This document shows positions 6,231 through 9,829 of a DNA stretch of 9,829 nucleotides, one piece after another. Positions within the stretch are counted from its first letter, which is position 1, and each line of letters starts with the position of its first letter. This stretch comes from Acidobacteriota bacterium (GTDB taxonomy: Bacteria > Acidobacteriota > Terriglobia > UBA7540): contig JAKASH010000065.1 of assembly GCA_021828225.1 (NCBI GenBank), positions 1 through 9,829 of the forward strand, read 5' to 3'. Under the pieces are notes generated by a model. It had not been told where the DNA came from. It saw only the letters and a program-made list of their open reading frames with translations, and made no database searches. Both the position numbers and the translations under genes were made by a program.

Positions 6231-6707
6231 CTAGTTTGCCGGGGAGGCAAGGAGCTCGTTGTTTGCCTGGCTGATGAGCGTCCCATGCGGGTACCTGACG
6301 ACCTGGATCCGGACCGGGGTCAGTCCGGCTCGCAGAAAGCCCAGGCGTTTGGCTGCCGCCATGCTGACATCGAGCACGCGGCTGGCGACGGCCGGCCCGC
6401 GATCGGTCACTTTCAGGATCAGCGACCGGGCGTTCAACAGATTGGTGACCTTGATCTTAGTCCCCAGTGGGAGGTGCCGATGGGCACAAGTCAAGGCGTT
6501 CATGTTGAAGGGTTGTCCGCTGGCGGTCGGAAGTCCCTGGAATTCAGATCCGTACCAGCTTGCCACGCCAAGCTGGGCCTGCGCAGTCACCACCGAAGGT
6601 GCGTGCAGCATTTTTTGCTCGGTCGGCCTAGCTTCGGATCGCGCTGAGAGCGCCACAAGGGCGACCACTGCGCAACCCATAACCAGATTTCTCAATTCAA
6701 CCTCCAT
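6231..6707 (-). CDS. RlpA-like double-psi beta-barrel (DPBB) protein
   Basis: Exported cell-wall protein of the RlpA family, which in Pseudomonas is a lytic transglycosylase acting on stem-peptide-free glycan strands at the septum. Seen: an N-terminal hydrophobic segment (about residues 8-22) ending near SEA, consistent with a Sec signal peptide, and a complete DPBB domain: GVASWYGSEFQG (47-58), TASGQPFNMNALTCAHRHLPLGT (61-83), VTNLLNARSLILKVTDRGP (87-105), then LDVSMAAAKRLGF. His76 and Asp102 align with His131 and Asp157 of Pseudomonas RlpA by exact spacing; the position of Glu120 is Gln65 here. There is no SPOR domain, and no lipobox in the right place, so it appears soluble rather than a lipoprotein. 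The ATG at 6707 lacks a good ribosome site. GGAGG just inside it is 5 nt from an in-frame TTG (6693-6695), giving MRNLVMGC, a plausible alternative start. Confidence 0.88.
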   Translation of the reverse strand: MEVELRNLVMGCAVVALVALSARSEARPTEQKMLHAPSVVTAQAQLGVASWYGSEFQGLPTASGQPFNMNALTCAHRHLPLGTKIKVTNLLNARSLILKVTDRGPAVASRVLDVSMAAAKRLGFLRAGLTPVRIQVVRYPHGTLISQANNELLASPAN

Positions 6708-6719
6708 TCAATTCCCGCT

Positions 6720-6739
6720 GGTCAGGCTATTGTCTGACC
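6720..6739. other. inverted repeat in the rlpA-like leader
   Basis: GGTCAG (6720-6725) and CTGACC (6734-6739) form a perfect 6-bp inverted repeat with an 8-nt spacer, 12 nt upstream of the annotated start of the RlpA-like gene. It could be an operator or a leader hairpin. The arms are short, so chance is possible. Confidence 0.25.
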
Positions 6740-7208
6740 CGAACCGTTCTTATGGTTTGCGGGGTTGATATCTATCTAGCCTAAGAAGGGCTTAATGGAG
6801 GTGTCAAGGCGAATCACGGCTCTTGCCTACCGGCCGGTCGGTCGTGCGTGGTCGCTACATCTTCTTTGCTCCTGCGAGATTGCCGCTTGGGCGTCACGCC
6901 GGGCCGCCGGACCCAGACCAGCGTCGACTGGGCGATGCCTGATGGCGGGACGGGAGAGGACCGGCGCCTGGAAGGCAGGGAAAACGACGACTCATGGAGA
7001 TGACTCCAGTCGTCGGCACACAATACCTCCGACAGAAGCCAGCCATCGGGAGCAGCGGTAAGATCGGCCGGATACTCAGCCGAGGTTGAGGTTCTCGACG
7101 ACGGCCTGTACGCTCGGGCGTTTTTTTTGATTGGCATCAAAGTGGATCCTTGGGGGCTAGGAGGTAGGGAACGTACAGAGCTTCACTTGGGGCAAGAACG
7201 GGACTTTC
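6740..7208. other. gene-poor region upstream of the rlpA-like gene
   Basis: No recognisable gene. The best candidate is a minus-strand frame, 7137 to 6814 (ATG, with AGGA 9 nt upstream), 107 residues, Arg/Ser/Pro-rich and with no domain I know. It would start with a poly-A run coding KK and looks more like a chance frame in GC-rich DNA. The overlapping plus-strand frame 6795-7061 looks equally unlike a protein. A 4-bp stem ACGC/GCGT around TCGG precedes a run of T at 7110-7128, but no plus-strand gene lies upstream for it to terminate. Confidence 0.35.
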
Positions 7209-7407
7209 TCCGGTTCGTTTCCGGTTCGTTTTTTAGCGATCCTTTGTTTTCAACAATATGGCCCGCTTCGTTTTCCGGTTCGTTTTCGGTTCGTTTTTTG
7301 GGCCCTTTCTTTGTTTTCAACAAGTTCGGTAGCTTCGTTTCCGGTTCGTTTCCGGTTCGTTTTTTTGCCTTATCGTTTGTTATCAATAACTTCCCCGGTT
7401 CGTTTTT
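7209..7407. repeat. GGTTCGTTT tandem repeat with a 66-67 bp higher-order unit
   Basis: The core (C)CGGTTCGTTT recurs about seven times. Cores are grouped as two or three 11-13 nt copies, then a T-rich tail, a short variable part, and CTTTGTTTTCAACAA or a variant of it. The CAACAA landmark recurs at 7251 and 7318, and as CAATAA at 7384, giving steps of 67 and 66 bp, so there are three higher-order units plus a partial fourth. The minus strand of 7183-7506 (GTG start) is open for 107 residues with Lys/Asn/Glu/Pro-rich repeats such as KKRTENEPEN. However, the 67-bp step does not keep frame, and no ribosome site supports translation. Base content (T-rich on plus) differs sharply from the flanks. 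Role unknown. Confidence 0.75.
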
Positions 7408-7976
7408 GAAAAAAGAATTCTTTTTCTTGCTCTCTGAATTTCTGAAAAATTGAGCTAACTCTTTGTTTCTAAATCTGATAGATGCCATTCGAAGTACATC
7501 CTGCACTCAACTCTGTGGCAGCGGGCCAGGCCATCCGCCGGTGCCCGCCATGAACAGAGACTAGCACAGTAGCGTATCGTTGTCAAGGAAATTCTGCACG
7601 CCTCTGCAGCGGCGATGTCCCCGCAGGGCTGGCGCGGAGCCTGATTTTTGGGCTCTGTGATTCCCGAGGGGAACTTGTGCCGAGGGAATACGCCCTATGT
7701 GCGAGGCGAGTCCTGCGATGGGTACTGACAGAAACCTCTCGCTTCGCGAGATAGACACTAAACGGCGAGTGTCCGCACCACCCGCCAGGCTGTCGCAGAA
7801 GATGGAGTAGAAAGGCGGATCGGCAACCGAATGCAGCTCCCGGACAGTCCGGTCGCAGGTCGATTCCAGGAAGAGGTTTAACGCACAAATCAACGCAAAC
7901 CAAGCGCGCTTCGCAGGGGGGTTCGAGGCGAGGCTACTCCGCCTTCACCGCAAGCGCAGCATCAGCGCGAAGGGAA
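7408..7976. other. intergenic region with several perfect short palindromes
   Basis: No recognisable gene. Two overlapping minus-strand frames, from 7893 and 7903 to about 7561-7583, are open but lack any domain and compete with each other. Hairpins seen: TCTCGC-TTC-GCGAGA (7737-7751), CCGGAC-A-GTCCGG (7840-7852), and TTCCC-GAG-GGGAA near 7671, the last inside a larger ATTCCC/GGGAAT pairing. The stretch downstream of the VWFA gene may contain its terminator, but none ends in a T-tract on the minus strand. A GGTTCGAGG string near 7920 was examined as a tRNA T-arm and failed. Confidence 0.35.
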
Positions 7977-9065
7977 TCATCGATTAGCAGACGGACTGGC
8001 AGAGGACGTTGCATTCTCCGGGGACGGGAATGTCTCAGCCGTAGCGCGGATAGGTCTCGGCCGGTAACCGCTTCGCGTCCGTATGTGATCTTTCTTTAAG
8101 TTCTTTCCCTGCAGTTTCACCGTGATCTTGCGCCAGCCGCGATTGGGATTGGGCGCCGGGTAATAGCTGAGGGTATAGAGGTGCGCCAGGTCCGCCCGGA
8201 TTGAGGCAAAGGCCTTCTCCTGGTCTTCCCAGCGCCGGGCAAAGTAAGCTTTGCCGCCCGTGCTGCTGCTGATGCGCTTAAAGACGGCGGTTGAAAGGGG
8301 GTCGCGCTCGGCTTCCCGAGTGCTGATCATGTAGATGGGAATGCCCTCTGACTGGGCAAGCTCACGGACATCTTCGGGCGACACCATGCTGGCATCGTCA
8401 GGGCCGTTAGAGAAGACCACAACAACCCTTCGCCCTGAAAATTTGCCGGCGTCTTCAAGAGTCCATAACAGCGCGTCATAGAGCGCGGCGTCGTCTCCAG
8501 CTACAGTCTCCCGGACAGCGCGCAGCACTTCTGCATGGTCGGCGGTGAGCTGGCAAGCCCGGAAAAAGTCGCGGCTGTAGGAGTAGAAGGCCACCCGATC
8601 CGATGGGTTCAGCGACCGAACAAATTCCGCGATGGCATCACGAGCCAGAGCAAAGCCCCGGAACATGTAGTTACTCGTGTCAAACAGGATAAAGACGCTG
8701 GAGCTCGCCACGCTGGAAAAACCCGGCGAGTTTGTGAGGGCTTTGCCCCCTGCGGACTTCTCCCGCTTAAGCGGTACGTTGCTTCCAGCTTCGAAATGGC
8801 CCAAATCTAGCGTCGCGCCGTTCTCTTCGCCAAAGGCCGCGATTTTCTCTCGAATCCCGTCCTCATAAATCGCAAAATTTTTGGGCCTGAGACCCGTCAC
8901 GTACTTGCCCCTTCCGGTTGTTACGGCCACATCCAGTTGCACCATGTTGACGTTGACGTGAACGACCGGAACCTGAGGTTCGAGCTTCTGGGCTGGCAAC
9001 GAAAATGCTGAACCCAGGATCGCGCCGAGAGAAAGCCATGCCACTAGAAGGTATCGTTGTCCCAT
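7977..9065 (-). CDS. VWFA-domain protein, acidobacterial VWFA-related type
   Basis: Exported 362-aa protein of the VWFA-related family that is greatly expanded in Acidobacteriota; function unknown, presumably binding or scaffolding in the periplasm. Seen: a Sec signal peptide (hydrophobic 6-23, cleavage near SLPAQ); a family N-terminal module with VNMVQLDVAVTTGRGKYVTGL and FAIYEDGIREKIAAF (64-78); the VWA core starting VFILFDTSNYM (124-134), then RDAIAEFVRSLNPSDRVAFYSY, ALYDALLWTL, RRVVVVFSNGPDD (212-224), IPIYMIS; and a closing LAHLYTLSYYPAPNPNRGWRKITVKLQ, also typical of the family. The MIDAS metal site looks degenerate: DTSNY replaces DxSxS, and the usual Thr and TDG positions read GDDAAL and SNG. 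The ATG at 9065 has only a weak AGGA/GGTGA site. It lies 71 bp downstream of the preceding gene, so it is probably co-transcribed. Confidence 0.9.
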   Translation of the reverse strand: MGQRYLLVAWLSLGAILGSAFSLPAQKLEPQVPVVHVNVNMVQLDVAVTTGRGKYVTGLRPKNFAIYEDGIREKIAAFGEENGATLDLGHFEAGSNVPLKREKSAGGKALTNSPGFSSVASSSVFILFDTSNYMFRGFALARDAIAEFVRSLNPSDRVAFYSYSRDFFRACQLTADHAEVLRAVRETVAGDDAALYDALLWTLEDAGKFSGRRVVVVFSNGPDDASMVSPEDVRELAQSEGIPIYMISTREAERDPLSTAVFKRISSSTGGKAYFARRWEDQEKAFASIRADLAHLYTLSYYPAPNPNRGWRKITVKLQGKNLKKDHIRTRSGYRPRPIRATAETFPSPENATSSASPSANR

Positions 9066-9136
9066 AAATCACCATTCCTGCAAATTCAAACTCAAAACCG
9101 GGTGAGGCTTGTGCAACACTTGCCGGCAAACCATCC

Positions 9137-9829
9137 TCAGAATCCCGGAGAGATTTTCATATTCGGCAAGGAAGCAAACTTGCCTTGCAGAAACTCTGCC
9201 CCGGTTTTTCGCAGCGAACGGAGCAGGGCGGGCCAATCATCCAGGTAGGTGGCAGAGATGTTTGCCACCATACGATACGTCAGTTCCGGGATCAGCAAGT
9301 TCAGCATCACCGGGGGATATCCCTTTTCGTACGCCAGCCGGGCCCAGTAGAGATTGTTGGATTCCCAGGATTCCGCGAGCAGGCGGCTGGAGTAGCCCAG
9401 ATAGGTAGGGAGGGGCTTCACATTCAGCAGGGTGAGGGCATCCGTCCCCTCGAGTGCCGGATGGGGCACACCAAAATCCTCCGACAGGCGCTTCCAGCTA
9501 ACCTGGCTGGGATCGCGTTGCGCAAGCTGGTCGAGACCCTTCCCCGCCAATCCTCCCTTGGGATCTTCCGAGGGAAATCGTTTCCGGAACTCGCCTGCCA
9601 GGCAGAAAGTGTCTGCAGGGGTCAGCCGGGCGAGTGCCGCGCGTGAGTTTCCTTCACGCAGGGCCCCTTCAACCTGCTCGTATCTTTTTGGAAGCATGCG
9701 TTCGGAAAGGATATTCATCACTTTCTGGCGCAGCCCGGAATTTTCCGCCGAGGCCGTCACCAGTTCCTCGCCAAAGCGCTGATAAAGTGCGACGGCATGG
9801 AGTTCAGTCGGCGGCTCCGGCGACCACCG
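9137..9829 (-). CDS. unrecognised protein, C-terminal 230 residues (5' end beyond the window)
   Basis: The frame is open from the window edge to a TGA at 9137-9139. The GTG at 9758-9760 is internal: 23 further sense codons precede it and no ribosome site is seen there, so the gene starts outside. I do not recognise the family. The visible part is soluble-looking, mostly predicted helical, without membrane segments, and has no Cys-rich or nucleotide-binding motif. Segments such as KRYEQVEGALREGNSRAAL and ESNNLYWARLAYEKGYPPV resemble helical repeat or scaffold proteins, but this is impression only. The end, FASLPNMKISPGF, is polar. It is upstream of the VWFA gene with a 71-bp gap on the same strand and may be functionally linked to it. 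Confidence 0.75.
   Translation of the reverse strand, partial: RWSPEPPTELHAVALYQRFGEELVTASAENSGLRQKVMNILSERMLPKRYEQVEGALREGNSRAALARLTPADTFCLAGEFRKRFPSEDPKGGLAGKGLDQLAQRDPSQVSWKRLSEDFGVPHPALEGTDALTLLNVKPLPTYLGYSSRLLAESWESNNLYWARLAYEKGYPPVMLNLLIPELTYRMVANISATYLDDWPALLRSLRKTGAEFLQGKFASLPNMKISPGF

Noticed and set aside
7110..7128. ACGC-TCGG-GCGT followed by a run of T as an intrinsic terminator
   Set aside because: The stem is only 4 bp and no plus-strand gene lies upstream.
7209..7407. CRISPR array
   Set aside because: The short cores are adjacent without unique spacers of constant length, and the larger units repeat throughout; there are no cas genes.
7905..7976. tRNA-like GGTTCGA string near 7920
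   Set aside because: The flanking bases cannot form a T-arm, and no anticodon arm or acceptor stem could be built around it.

Overview
The window looks like a chromosomal segment from an uncultured member of the Acidobacteriota. The main support is a VWFA-domain protein with the layout of the acidobacterial-type VWFA family. The Tat-exported Gfo/Idh/MocA oxidoreductases and sugar-phosphate-isomerase-like protein, moderately high GC and long gene-poor gaps fit the same picture. This assignment is inferred from gene content only. No rRNA, tRNA, CRISPR array, integrase or transposase was recognised.

Layout. Positions 1-322 hold no gene I can support. Two tandem minus-strand genes (3150 to 1783, then 1690 to 323) encode paralogous 455-residue Tat-signal Gfo/Idh/MocA oxidoreductases. 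Upstream of them, on the same strand, is a GNAT acetyltransferase of the SSAT-like type with a TTG start (3871 to 3386). A plus-strand open stretch at 3919-4158 is the C-terminal relic of an isoprenylcysteine-carboxylmethyltransferase-like membrane protein. It is followed by a convergent minus-strand peroxiredoxin gene (4862 to 4257).

The peroxiredoxin is the most notable item. It reads as a full-length 201-residue AhpC/Prx1-type protein only if an in-frame TGA at codon 54 is decoded. That TGA sits exactly where the peroxidatic cysteine belongs (DFTFV-Cys in the family). A perfect 9-bp stem with a GGC loop begins 11 nt downstream of it, as expected of a bacterial SECIS element. I therefore call it a selenocysteine peroxiredoxin. 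The C-terminal resolving Cys (VCPSKW) is kept.

A divergent gap of about 360 bp leads to a plus-strand, Tat-exported, xylose-isomerase-like TIM-barrel protein. Its true start is 5223, preceded by an ideal Shine-Dalgarno site and a near-consensus sigma70 promoter. Convergent to it is a short RlpA-like DPBB protein (6707 to 6231).

From 6708 to 7976 there is about 1.27 kb without a recognisable gene. It includes a GGTTCGTTT-rich tandem repeat with a 66-67 bp higher-order period (7209-7407) and a palindrome-rich stretch (7507-7976). The window ends with the VWFA protein (9065 to 7977) and the C-terminal 230 residues of an unrecognised protein (9829 to 9137), which probably share a transcript.

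How the genes work together: the two oxidoreductases and the TIM-barrel protein look like parts of an extracytoplasmic sugar-transforming set, since all carry Tat signals and such families often co-occur. The peroxiredoxin, GNAT, RlpA and VWFA genes show no clear link to that set.
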